DNA from: an uncultured Spartobacteria bacterium
GTDB taxonomy: Bacteria > Verrucomicrobiota > Verrucomicrobiia > Chthoniobacterales > Chthoniobacteraceae
Reading direction: 5' to 3'
Assembly (NCBI GenBank): GCA_903882875.1
Contig: CAIRYQ010000129.1
Span: forward strand, 20,296 to 84,295
DNA length: 64,000 bases
Below, one piece after another: positions 33,792 to 41,974 of this stretch. A program made the position numbers and the translations under genes. Each line of letters starts with the position of its first letter. Within the stretch, counting starts at the first letter, position 1. A model generated the notes under the pieces. That model was not told the DNA's origin and did not search any database. It saw nothing but the letters and a program-made list of their open reading frames with translations.

Positions 33792-35078
33792 ATGCGCACC
33801 CCCATTCTCACCGCATTCTTCGCACTCGCCACGTCCACTTTTGCCGGCAACTGGCCCGCGTGGCGCGGCCCGGCTGCCGACGGCACCACGCCGGAGACCG
33901 ATCTGCCGCTGCACTTCAGCGCGACCGAGGGCGTGAAGTGGAAGATTGACCTGCCCGAGCGCGGGAACAGCACGCCCATCGTCTGGGGCCAGAAAATTTT
34001 CCTCACGCAAGCTGTCGGCACGAAGCGTACCGTGATGTGCCTCGACCGCAAGGACGGCCACACGCTCTGGCAGGCCGGCCCCGGATGGACCGCGCAGGAC
34101 GTGACGCACCAGACGAACCCGTATTGCAGCAGTTCGCCCGCGACGGACGGCGAGCGCGTGGTCGCGTGGTTCGGCAGCGCGGGCCTGTGGTGCTGGTCGC
34201 TGGATGGCAAGGAGCAGTGGCACATTGACCTCGGCCCGCAGAAACACATCTGGGGCTACGCCGCCTCGCCCGTGCTGCACGGCGACCTGTGCATCCTGAA
34301 TTTCGGCCCCGGCGAGCGCAGCTTCATCGTCGCCGTGGACAAGAAGACGGGCAAGGAAGTGTGGCGCTTCAACGTCCCGCCGCCCGCCGTGAGCGAAGGG
34401 GCCGGTGCAGGCAATGGCTACTCGGGGTCGTGGAATACGGGGAGGGTCGCGAAGCTCGGTGCGCAGGAGGAGTTCGTGATCTCGCTGCCCGGTGCGCTTT
34501 ACAGCCTCGATCCGAAAACCGGCAAGGAGTTCTGGCACTGCAATGGGCTGAACCCTGTGACGTATTGCGAGCCGATTGTGCAGAGTCTTGTCGGCCGCAC
34601 TGCCGATGGCCCGCCCGTCAACCACAGCTTTTGCGCGGCCTTCGGCGGCTATGGCGGCTTCAGCATCGGCGTGACGCCCAGGGGCAGCGGCGACATCACG
34701 GCGACGCGCATTTGGCAGGAGAGAAAAAACCCGCAGCGCATCGGCAGCCACATCGCGAGCGGCGTGCTTGCGTGGCTCACCGGCGAGCCGGGCATCATCC
34801 AGTGCGTCAGTCTTGAAACCGGAGACACACTCTGGAAGGAGCGCATGACGACGCCCGCGGGCCGTGCGAACACGTGGAGTTCGCTCGTGCGCAGCGGCGA
34901 CCGCATCTACGCCGTCACGCAGAATTCCGACGTGGTCGTCTTCAAGGCCTCGCGCGAAAAATACGAGCAGCTCGCGGTGAATTCCCTCGGCGACGGACTC
35001 ACAAACTCCTCCCTCGCCGTGAGCGACGGCCAGCTTTTCCTCCGCACGCACAAGCATCTCTGGTGCATCGGCAAGTAA
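33792..35078 (+). CDS. Exported PQQ-like beta-propeller protein
   Basis: About 428 residues from the ATG at 33792 with a signal peptide (MRTPILTAFFALATSTFAG). The mature N-terminus NWPAWRGPAADGTTPE is the typical opening of the outer-membrane-assembly-like PQQ-repeat proteins abundant in planctomycetes and verrucomicrobia. Propeller blades repeat the D-x-x-x-G-x-x-LW motif: CLDRKDGHTLWQAG, AVDKKTGKEVWRF, SLDPKTGKEFWH, SLETGDTLWKE. The Trp-docking blades resemble BamB and quinoprotein dehydrogenases, but no PQQ/Ca active-site set is recognised, so probably a binding or scaffold protein. The open frame extends upstream to 33561, where it is not protein-like. Confidence 0.8.
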   Translation: MRTPILTAFFALATSTFAGNWPAWRGPAADGTTPETDLPLHFSATEGVKWKIDLPERGNSTPIVWGQKIFLTQAVGTKRTVMCLDRKDGHTLWQAGPGWTAQDVTHQTNPYCSSSPATDGERVVAWFGSAGLWCWSLDGKEQWHIDLGPQKHIWGYAASPVLHGDLCILNFGPGERSFIVAVDKKTGKEVWRFNVPPPAVSEGAGAGNGYSGSWNTGRVAKLGAQEEFVISLPGALYSLDPKTGKEFWHCNGLNPVTYCEPIVQSLVGRTADGPPVNHSFCAAFGGYGGFSIGVTPRGSGDITATRIWQERKNPQRIGSHIASGVLAWLTGEPGIIQCVSLETGDTLWKERMTTPAGRANTWSSLVRSGDRIYAVTQNSDVVVFKASREKYEQLAVNSLGDGLTNSSLAVSDGQLFLRTHKHLWCIGK

Positions 35079-35084
35079 TTCGGC

Positions 35085-35801
35085 TCACACGCGCGCGCGG
35101 CCCTGCTCCCGCATGAGCGCGACAGCCGCCTGTTGCGCGGCGAGCGAGACGACGCAATAGGCCGCGAACCAATAGAACCCAGGCCCGTACGTCGTCTCGA
35201 AGTGGACGGGCTGGCCGACGCCGATGCTGTTCTTCGCGCCGAGATACGCCGTGTAGATCGAGACCACGAAGACATCCGCCATGCTCCATTTGCCGATGAC
35301 GTTGATGGCGTTCAGCAGCATCTCGCGCCTGCGGTCGCGCGAGTGGATCGCCACGAAGAAGACGAGCACTTTCCCGAGCGGCACGCATACGCTGAAGAGC
35401 AGCAGCAGCGTGCCCGCGAGGTAGCCGCCATTTTCAAAAAGATACCGGATGGTGACGACGATGGTCTGCGTCTGCACATACACGGTGTCGCCGCGGCTCG
35501 GCACCCTGCTCGCGCCGTCAATCTTCCCGCGCACGACGCCGCCGGCGAGGCGGCCGATGAACTCGCTCAATTCTTCATCCGTGAATTTCGCAAATTTCGC
35601 CGGGTTCAGGTAGCTGCGCACGAGCGCGAGGCGTTCGGGCGGGATCTGCGCGGCGGTGAGTTTGTCGGCGAAGGAGCCGACGCCCTCGATGTCGAGCACA
35701 CCGCGGATGGTGAGCGCATTCTCCGTGAGGCCGGGGTAAAGCAGGCCGAGCGTGAGAACGATCAGCGCGACGGCGAGCCAGTAGCGTTGCTTGGAAGACA
35801 T
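35085..35801 (-). CDS. Paraquat-inducible protein A-like membrane protein
   Basis: 238 residues from the ATG at 35801. About four membrane helices; a periplasmic loop of ~90 residues follows the first. The second half carries PqiA traits: LFSVCVPLGKVLVFF, LLNAINVIGKWSMADVFVVSIYTAYLG. PqiA/YebS proteins work with MCE proteins in envelope lipid traffic, but no MCE gene is nearby and this has one PqiA unit instead of the usual two. Convergent with the propeller gene. Confidence 0.75.
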   Translation of the reverse strand: MSSKQRYWLAVALIVLTLGLLYPGLTENALTIRGVLDIEGVGSFADKLTAAQIPPERLALVRSYLNPAKFAKFTDEELSEFIGRLAGGVVRGKIDGASRVPSRGDTVYVQTQTIVVTIRYLFENGGYLAGTLLLLFSVCVPLGKVLVFFVAIHSRDRRREMLLNAINVIGKWSMADVFVVSIYTAYLGAKNSIGVGQPVHFETTYGPGFYWFAAYCVVSLAAQQAAVALMREQGRARV

Positions 35802-35889
35802 GGCGTGTTTGCGCAAAACCTCTCAGGGAACCGCTAGAGGGGCAACGCGGGAATGCCCGGCAAGAACGCGTAGCGGATCGCATGATGGT

Positions 35890-36285
35890 TCACGCCAGCC
35901 CGAGGAGCATCTTTCGACGACCGGATTCGGCTATGGCCCACCACGCCGTCTCGTTGCCTGCCTCACACAATCCCCGCGCTGCCCGATAGCGTGCGTTCCC
36001 TGATCTGCGGGCCAACCGCACCGCGTCAGCTTTCAATTCAGCCAACTCGGGAAAATCATTGAACAAAGCAGCTTGTGGCATGGGCAGTATCTGAACCGCC
36101 GCCGCCCCGGTGAGCGAATTCCGTCCGACTGCCTTTTGCGGCCGGCTGGTTGATTCTTCTGCGTGCATCGGAGCGGATGGCGTGCGTTTCCGCGCCCCCA
36201 TAATGCAATCGTAACGAACGAAAAAATACGGGCGTTCCGGGGATGATTTCATGTCGCTCTTCCATGGGAAAAACATGAAAGACAT
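35890..36285 (-). CDS. Hypothetical protein, doubtful
   Basis: Up to 131 residues, starting 21 bases after mcsB on the same strand; in-frame ATGs at 36201 and 36168 would give shorter versions. The last 60 residues (ELAELKADAVRLARRSGNAR, WWAIAESGRRK) are helix-forming and protein-like, while the first 45 are not. No family is recognised and no ribosome site is clear. It fills an otherwise empty 500-base gap between a PqiA-like gene and mcsB. Confidence 0.35.
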   Translation of the reverse strand: MSFMFFPWKSDMKSSPERPYFFVRYDCIMGARKRTPSAPMHAEESTSRPQKAVGRNSLTGAAAVQILPMPQAALFNDFPELAELKADAVRLARRSGNARYRAARGLCEAGNETAWWAIAESGRRKMLLGLA

Positions 36286-36306
36286 GCCTGAATCGGAAAC
36301 GCTTTC

Positions 36307-37440
36307 CTACTCCGTACGGCCGTCCTTCTCTTCCTTCTCCTTGCGCTCCTCGCGTCCTCGCTCGATCGCTTTCTTGCCGTCGGGCTTCGGAAATTTCGCG
36401 AGCTTTGCTCGGATGATTTCCGCACGCAGCGTGTCGCGCTCCTCGGCCTGCAATTTCTGCTGCGAGCTTTTCTGCAAGTGCGCCGGCTGCGTCTCCATGA
36501 AGAGCTGATCCACGAGCAGGCGCCCATCCTCCGGGAAAAATCCGAGGTCCGTGCCGAGCTTGATGCAGCTCAGGAGATTCAGCGCCTCCTTGCTCGCCAT
36601 GCTGTGCGCGTGGCGGAGAATGCCGTAGGCGCGGCCGATGTTGTCGAGCAGCAGCACGGCCTTTTTTTCCAGCAGGCTCACACGCGAGTTTTGCTCGTGC
36701 TGGAGGATCTGCTCGATGACCTTGTTCAAGCGCGTGAGGATCTCGTCCTCCTTTTCGCCGAGCGTGATCTGGTTGGAAATTTGGAAAAGATTTCCCAGCG
36801 CCTCGGTGCCCTCGCCGTAAAGTCCGCGCACCGCCAGGCCGACCTTGTTCACTGCTTGGATCACTTGATTGATCTGCTCGCTGAGCACGAGCCCCGGCAG
36901 GTGCATCATCGCGCTTGCACGCATCCCGGTGCCGACATTCGTCGGGCACGCGGTGAGAAAACCGTATTGCTGGTGAAATGCGAAGTCGAGTTTTTCGCCC
37001 AGCGCCGTGTCCACTTTGTCCACAAGCTTGAAAACATTTTTCAACTGCAGCCCGCTGCGGATGCCCTGAATGCGCAGGTGATCCTCCTCGTTGATCATGA
37101 TCGAGAGCGTCTGCTTGCGGTTCATCACCACCGCAGAGCCGATTCCCTTCGCCGCGTGCTCGCGCGAAACGAGGTGCCGCTCGACGAGCACCTGTTTTTC
37201 CAGCGCGCTGAGATCCTGCGAATACGCCGAATACGCGTCGGCCATTTCCGGCAGCGACTCGACCTGCGGCTTCACGCATTCGAGCACCGCTATGCGATCC
37301 GCCTTTTTCGCCCAGCCGGGAAATGAAAAGTTGCGCAGGTTGCGCGCGAGCCGCACGCGGCTGCTGATGACGATGTGGCTTTGCGGCCCGTCGCCGCTCA
37401 GCCACTCACCGGATTCCGCAAGGATGTTGTGCAGCGCCAT
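36307..37440 (-). CDS. mcsB: Protein-arginine kinase
   Basis: 377 residues. ATP:guanido phosphotransferase fold acting on protein arginines, marking proteins for ClpCP degradation in Bacillus. Landmarks: IVISSRVRLARNLRNFSFPGWA, INEEDHLRIQGI (carboxylates that hold the guanidinium), FLTACPTNVGTGMRAS with the reactive Cys, and the McsB C-terminal domain with RAYGILRHAHSM. A charged Lys/Glu-rich tail (REERKEKEEKDG) is additional. mcsA lies 3 bases upstream; ctsR and clpC, its usual partners in Firmicutes, are not in the window. Confidence 0.93.
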   Translation of the reverse strand: MALHNILAESGEWLSGDGPQSHIVISSRVRLARNLRNFSFPGWAKKADRIAVLECVKPQVESLPEMADAYSAYSQDLSALEKQVLVERHLVSREHAAKGIGSAVVMNRKQTLSIMINEEDHLRIQGIRSGLQLKNVFKLVDKVDTALGEKLDFAFHQQYGFLTACPTNVGTGMRASAMMHLPGLVLSEQINQVIQAVNKVGLAVRGLYGEGTEALGNLFQISNQITLGEKEDEILTRLNKVIEQILQHEQNSRVSLLEKKAVLLLDNIGRAYGILRHAHSMASKEALNLLSCIKLGTDLGFFPEDGRLLVDQLFMETQPAHLQKSSQQKLQAEERDTLRAEIIRAKLAKFPKPDGKKAIERGREERKEKEEKDGRTE

Positions 37441-37443
37441 GGT

Positions 37444-37941
37444 TCAGGTCGCGCCGGTGTTGCCCGGCTCGAAGTGTTTGATCCTGTCGCGCAATTCCGC
37501 CGCCGTCTCGTACTTCTCGTCGTCCACCGCCTTGCGCAATTCGCGCTGCAGCCGCTTGAGTTCCTCCGCGTGCTGCCGCGCCTTCAGCAGCCGCTGCGGC
37601 ACCTTGCCAGTGTGCGTCGTGCCCTTGTGCATGCCCTTCAGCATCGCCTCCAGCCCCTCCGAAAAAACCTCGTAGCAGTTCGAGCAGCCGAAGCGTCCCG
37701 TCTTCTTAAAATCCGCCTGGCTGAATCCGCACATCGGGCATTTCTGCCCCACGCCGCTGCGCTCCATTTCCTCGGACGCGCCGAGTCCGAGCAGCAGATC
37801 CGCGAGCGCAAAACCCTTCGGATCCGTCACGCCCTTTTCCTTCGAGCACGCATCGCACAGGTTCACCTTCTGCATCTTCCCATCCACGATTTGGGTGAGA
37901 AAAACCGTGGCTGTTTTCTGTTTGCAGACATCGCAGTTCAT
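37444..37941 (-). CDS. mcsA: McsA, activator of protein-arginine kinase
   Basis: 165 residues. Zinc-binding CxxC pairs at Cys3/Cys6, Cys29/Cys32, CPMC and CSNC, followed by a C-terminal UvrB/UvrC-type helix hairpin (LKRLQRELRKAVDDEKYETAAELRD). Same layout as Bacillus McsA, which binds and activates McsB. Only 3 bases separate it from mcsB, so both are co-translated. The linker segment LLLGLGASEEMERSG is longer and more hydrophobic than usual. Confidence 0.9.
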   Translation of the reverse strand: MNCDVCKQKTATVFLTQIVDGKMQKVNLCDACSKEKGVTDPKGFALADLLLGLGASEEMERSGVGQKCPMCGFSQADFKKTGRFGCSNCYEVFSEGLEAMLKGMHKGTTHTGKVPQRLLKARQHAEELKRLQRELRKAVDDEKYETAAELRDRIKHFEPGNTGAT

Positions 37942-37946
37942 GGCGG

Positions 37947-38174
37947 TCAGTTGCGGCTCCTTTTCGTTGCGCGCGTCTCATCTGCGACCGAAACAATGTG
38001 CAGCGCGTCGAGCGTGTGAGTGACATCGCGCGTATCAATCACCGACACCACGCCACGACCGACCGCGGTGAAATCCGGATGCGGGATGCGAAATTGGCGC
38101 CCGTCGGAAAGATGAATCACGAGAGGCTTGAACTGCTGCGCGAGCCGCTCGCGGATTGGATTGAGATTCAGCAT
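37947..38174 (-). CDS. Conserved small hypothetical protein
   Basis: 75 residues from the ATG at 38174, 5 bases before mcsA on the same strand. Contains LVIHLSDGRQFRIPHPDF and VSVIDTRDVTHTLDALHIVSV, a compact beta-rich pattern seen in many verrucomicrobial small proteins. Function unknown. Close spacing suggests one transcript with mcsA-mcsB. Confidence 0.6.
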   Translation of the reverse strand: MLNLNPIRERLAQQFKPLVIHLSDGRQFRIPHPDFTAVGRGVVSVIDTRDVTHTLDALHIVSVADETRATKRSRN

Positions 38175-38221
38175 GGGAGGAAAATTCACCCCTTGTGCGC
38201 GGGGGTCAAGCCGCCGTCCGC

Positions 38222-39106
38222 TTATTCGTACACCGGCGTTCCCGTCGAGTTCGCGATCTCGCGGAATTTCGCGATGACGCGCTTTGTGATCACGCCGGGT
38301 TTTCCGTCGCCGATGACGCGCTGATCGAGTTTCACCGCCGCGATGACTTCCGCCGCGGTGCCGGTGAGGAAGCATTCGTCCGCCGTAAAAATGTCGTGCC
38401 GCGTGAGGTCGCGCTCATGCAGCGGGATGCCGAGCGTCGCCGCGATTTCAAACACCACGCGCCTCGTGATTCCGTCGAGCGCGCCCGCGCTGAGCGGCGG
38501 CGTGGAGATCGCACCGTCGCGGATGATGAAGATGTTGTCGCCCGTGCATTCCGCGACGAGACCCTGATCGTTCAGCATGAGTCCCTCCTCCGCGCCGGCT
38601 TGGATTGCCTCCACTTTCGCCATCACGTTGTTGAGATAGTTCAGCGACTTCACCTGCGGCGGCAGGATGTCGTGCCGCGGGCGTCGCGTCGCGACCGTGG
38701 CCATCACGAGCCCATTTTCATACGCGCTCGGCGGATAGAGCTGGATGCTCGCCGCGATGATGAACACCGAAGCCTTCGGGCATTTGTAAGGCGAGAGCCC
38801 CATCGGGCCGACGCCACGCGTGATCACCGTGCGGATGTAGCCGTCGCGAAGCCCGTTCGCCTTCACTGTCTCGACCGTCGCTCCGATCATTTCCTCGGGC
38901 GTCATCGGAATCGTGAGCAGCAGCGACTTCGCGCTGTCGTAGATGCGCCGCGTATGCTCTTCGAGACGGAAGACGCGCCCGTTGTAAAAGCGGATGCCCT
39001 CGAAGCAGCCGTCGCCGTAGAGCAGGCCGTGATCGAATACGGAAATCTTCGCCTGCGATTCAGGGACAATCTTTCCGTCGAGGTAAATGAGCAGTTCTTT
39101 CGTCAT
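38222..39106 (-). CDS. ilvE: Branched-chain amino acid aminotransferase / class IV PLP aminotransferase
   Basis: 294 residues from the ATG at 39106. Fold-type IV PLP enzyme: IYLDGKIVPESQAKISVFDHGLLYGDGCFEG, the PLP Lys in PPQVKSLNYLNNVMAKVEA, and LVAECTGDNIFII with the conserved Glu. The size and YGDGCFEGIRFY fit BCAT of the IlvE type; D-amino acid transaminase is a close alternative. Catalyses the last step of Val, Leu and Ile synthesis. It precedes the small protein-mcsAB group on the same strand by 47 bases. Confidence 0.85.
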   Translation of the reverse strand: MTKELLIYLDGKIVPESQAKISVFDHGLLYGDGCFEGIRFYNGRVFRLEEHTRRIYDSAKSLLLTIPMTPEEMIGATVETVKANGLRDGYIRTVITRGVGPMGLSPYKCPKASVFIIAASIQLYPPSAYENGLVMATVATRRPRHDILPPQVKSLNYLNNVMAKVEAIQAGAEEGLMLNDQGLVAECTGDNIFIIRDGAISTPPLSAGALDGITRRVVFEIAATLGIPLHERDLTRHDIFTADECFLTGTAAEVIAAVKLDQRVIGDGKPGVITKRVIAKFREIANSTGTPVYE

Positions 39107-39331
39107 GCGAGCGGCGGACGGTGGCAGGCCGCGCGGCGAATTCAAGCGGCGACATACACGACGTGCGTTTCACATTCATCATGCCGAACGCGCCGCAGAT
39201 CCGATGTCGCGCGAATGTCGCTTGCCGCCATCCCGTCAGCGCCGGCGAAGCAGGGCCGCACGCACATTGAAAAATCTTCCCCGTGCCATCCGTTCCTGCC
39301 CGGCTAGACTGTCATCGCCATTCAATTTCTG

Positions 39332-39787
39332 ATGAACACCGAACTCGAAGAACTCTACCAGCAGGTCATCCTCGACCACTCGAAGCGCCCGCGCAACTAC
39401 GGCGAGCTGCCCGGCGCGGTGAGCGTCCACGGCGACAATCCCTCGTGCGGCGACGAACTCGATCTGCATGTGAAATTCCGCGCGGACGGCGGAGTCGAGG
39501 ATCTGAAATTCACCGGCAGCGGCTGCGCGATCAGCCAGGCCAGCGCGTCGCTGATGACGATGAAGCTCAAGGGCAAGCCGCGCGCGGAGGCCGAGGAATT
39601 TCTCCGCGCATTCCACCATCTCGTGACGGCCGGCACCGCGCCGACAGTGAAGGGCTTCGGCGATCTCATCCTGCTCGGCGGAGTGCGAAAATTTCCCCAG
39701 CGCGTGAAGTGCGCGATGCTCGCGTGGCGCGCATTCGAGCAGGCGCTCCGCGAGCCCGGCGGCGCGGTGACGACGGAGGCGGAGTGA
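39332..39787 (+). CDS. sufU: SufU-like Fe-S cluster scaffold / sulfur-transfer protein
   Basis: 151 residues. NifU-N/IscU fold with the three conserved cysteines: Cys39 in NPSCGDEL (with Asp41), Cys65 in GSGCAISQA and Cys127 in RVKCAMLAW. The ~20-residue insertion between the second and third Cys is the mark of SufU rather than IscU. It takes sulfur from SufS, but no suf genes flank it here, so it is detached from the usual cluster. Confidence 0.88.
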   Translation: MNTELEELYQQVILDHSKRPRNYGELPGAVSVHGDNPSCGDELDLHVKFRADGGVEDLKFTGSGCAISQASASLMTMKLKGKPRAEAEEFLRAFHHLVTAGTAPTVKGFGDLILLGGVRKFPQRVKCAMLAWRAFEQALREPGGAVTTEAE

Positions 39788-39795
39788 GAGATTTT

Positions 39796-39875
39796 CACCA
39801 CGAAGGGCACGAAGAACACGAAGAATGAGGTATGGATGCGAGCGTGTTCATTTCCGCCCTTCGTGCCCTTCGCAG
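39796..39875. repeat. CTTCGTG-type inverted-repeat element, copy 1
   Basis: Left arm CACGAAGGGCACGAAGAAC (from 39799) pairs with right arm CCCTTCGTGCCCTTCGCAG (39857-39875) at about 16 of 19 positions, with a ~40-base loop. Same family as 49331-49421. Lies just after sufU and would form a hairpin in RNA. Confidence 0.65.
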
Positions 39876-39939
39876 TTAAATTTGCCACGCGTCCAATTCG
39901 GCGCTTGCCACCGCGCGTGCGAATCAGCCCGATCACGGG

Positions 39940-40428
39940 ATGCAACTTACCGACGAACAAAAACAGAAAGTCACCGCGTGGCTGGCGGACGGCCTGAAGC
40001 TTTCCGACATTCAAAGCCGCCTCGGCGACGAATGCGGCCTGCGCCTCACCTACATGGATGTGCGGATGCTCGTGGACGACCTCAAGCTCGTGCCGAAAGA
40101 TCCGCCCGCGCCCGTCGTGGAAAAACCCGAGCCTGCGGCGGCGGAAGCCGCTGCTCCCGCACCAGCAGCAACGCTCGTCGCGGATTCAGCAGATGCACCG
40201 GCGCAGCCTGCATCGAAAGTCTCGCTCACCGTGGATCAGATCGCGCGTCCCGGAACGATCGTCAGCGGCGGCGTAACATTCAGCGACGGCAAATCCGCGG
40301 CGTGGTATCTCGATCAGACGGGCCGCCTCGGCGTCGTGCCCGGCGAGCAGGGCTACCGTCCGCCCGAAGGCGACGTGGAGCAGTTCCAGGCAATGCTCGA
40401 TCGCGAACTCGCAAAGCTCGGCTACTGA
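39940..40428 (+). CDS. Conserved hypothetical protein with helical N-terminus
   Basis: 162 residues. N-terminal ~50 residues (QKQKVTAWLADGLKLSDIQ, LRLTYMDVRMLVDDL) look like a small helix-turn-helix-type helical domain, followed by a Pro/Ala/Glu linker and a C-terminal domain (GGVTFSDGKSAAWYLDQTGR, FQAMLDRELAKLGY). This two-part layout recurs in verrucomicrobial proteomes without assigned function. Stands alone. Confidence 0.65.
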   Translation: MQLTDEQKQKVTAWLADGLKLSDIQSRLGDECGLRLTYMDVRMLVDDLKLVPKDPPAPVVEKPEPAAAEAAAPAPAATLVADSADAPAQPASKVSLTVDQIARPGTIVSGGVTFSDGKSAAWYLDQTGRLGVVPGEQGYRPPEGDVEQFQAMLDRELAKLGY

Positions 40429-40665
40429 ACGGACGGTGCGGACATCGGCAGCGTTGGGATGGCAATGCGGTTGGTGATGCGCTGAGATGTTGTGGTGCCC
40501 AATTTCTGCGCGGAGGCTTTACAGATTGTTGCGACGGCGGTGTGCGGAGCGCAGTGTCGGGCCTTCCATGAGTCCCCGCCTTTTCCTCCGATCCGCAGTC
40601 TCTGCTCTCGCGCGCTTCATGGGCTGCAGCCTCGATGAAACCCAGCACGATCTCACCACTCCGGA

Positions 40666-41610
40666 ATGAGCGGCACTTTCCAAAACACGACAGTCGGCGC
40701 CATCGAAGCTGGCGGCACGAAGTTCATCTGCTCGGTCGGCATCGGGCCGGACGCTGGGATGCTGGCGCGCGCGCATTTTCCGACTGGCGACGATCCGGTG
40801 CGGCTGATGGGCAAAGTCGTCGAGTGGTTCAAAGCGCAGCAGAAAATGCACGGGCCGCTGGCGGCGATCGGTGTCGCGTCATTCGGGCCGGTGGATCTCG
40901 ATGCACAGTCGCGGACGCATGGCTTCATCACCACCACACCGAAGCCCGGCTGGCGGAACGCGGACATCCTCGGCCCGCTGCGACGCGCGTTTCCGCGCGT
41001 GGCGCTCGGCTTTGACACCGATGTGAATGGCGCGGCGCTCGGCGAACATCGCTGGGGTGCGGCGCGGGGGCTGGACGATTTCGTGTACATCACCGTCGGC
41101 ACCGGCATCGGCGGAGGCGGGATGGCGCGCGGGCGTTTGCTGCACGGGCTCGTGCATCCCGAGATGGGCCACATGGGTCTGCCACGGCTCTCGGGTGATG
41201 ACTTCGAGGGCGCGTGCCCTTTCCACGGACGCTGCTGGGAGGGCCTCTGCTCCGGCCCCGCGATCGCGAAACGCACAGGAATGCCCGCGGAGGATTTGCC
41301 GCCCGAGCATCCCGCGTGGGAGACCGTGATTCGCTACGCGGCCCACGCGCTCGTGAATATCACCTGCGTGCTGTCGCCGCGCCGCATCATCGTCGGCGGC
41401 AGTGTGAGAAAGGCGGGCCGCCTCGGCGAGGAGGCGTTCTTCGCGCGGCTGCGCGCGGCCTTTCGCGAAATCATGGCCGGCTACATCGCATCGCCGTCGC
41501 TCAGTGAGACAGGCATTGCGGACTTCATCGTCCCGCCGGATCTCGGCGACGACGCAGGCGTCTGCGGCGCCATCGCGCTGGCGCAGGAGGCACATCGAGA
41601 AAAATCATGA
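40666..41610 (+). CDS. ROK-family fructokinase
   Basis: 314 residues. GAIEAGGTKFICSVG phosphate loop, GFDTDVNGAALGEHRWGAARG, TVGTGIGGGG, and the zinc site of the fructokinase branch: HPEMGHMGLPR followed by CPFHGRCWEGLCSG with three Cys and His. This pattern matches the Bacillus YdhR/ScrK-type fructokinases that make fructose-6-phosphate. Unlike the ROK kinase at 32598 its zinc residues are intact. No sugar operon around it. Confidence 0.87.
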   Translation: MSGTFQNTTVGAIEAGGTKFICSVGIGPDAGMLARAHFPTGDDPVRLMGKVVEWFKAQQKMHGPLAAIGVASFGPVDLDAQSRTHGFITTTPKPGWRNADILGPLRRAFPRVALGFDTDVNGAALGEHRWGAARGLDDFVYITVGTGIGGGGMARGRLLHGLVHPEMGHMGLPRLSGDDFEGACPFHGRCWEGLCSGPAIAKRTGMPAEDLPPEHPAWETVIRYAAHALVNITCVLSPRRIIVGGSVRKAGRLGEEAFFARLRAAFREIMAGYIASPSLSETGIADFIVPPDLGDDAGVCGAIALAQEAHREKS

Positions 41611-41805
41611 AGGCATCACCGCTCGCGCCGACGCGTCGGATGCAGAGCCCGTGAATTCATTCCCCGAAGACCAGCGCGACCAATGCACGTCCACGACAAG
41701 GACGACGGCAAAGTGGCAGCGGCGGTTGAATGGGTGCCAGTGCGGATTGAACGGCTGTGGATCCGGGTTACACGGGTATGGATAAGCCGTCTCCTCAATC
41801 ATTTT

Positions 41806-41972
41806 CAGTTAAAGTGTAGCCGCTGTGGTTCGGGGATCGGTGGTGGAACGCGTCGCTCCGCGCGCGTTTGGGCGTGGATGGCGAGGCTTGCTTGCAGTCG
41901 GAGGAAGCGCGCGGAGCGATGCGCTCCACCGCGCACAACTCCACCCATCCGGCCACACTTTAACTTAAACTG
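41806..41972. repeat. Two-layer inverted-repeat element (MITE-like)
   Basis: Outer arms CAGTTAAAGTGTAGCC (41806-41821) and GGCCACACTTTAACT (from 41951), 14 of 15 matching; inner 24-base arms at 41842-41865 and 41907-41930 matching 22 of 24. The spaces between hold no gene. It fills most of 41611-41974 and ends three bases before the stop of the histidine kinase gene. Part of the inner arm (GGTGGAACGCG) recurs near 51791. Confidence 0.65.
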
Positions 41973-41974
41973 CT

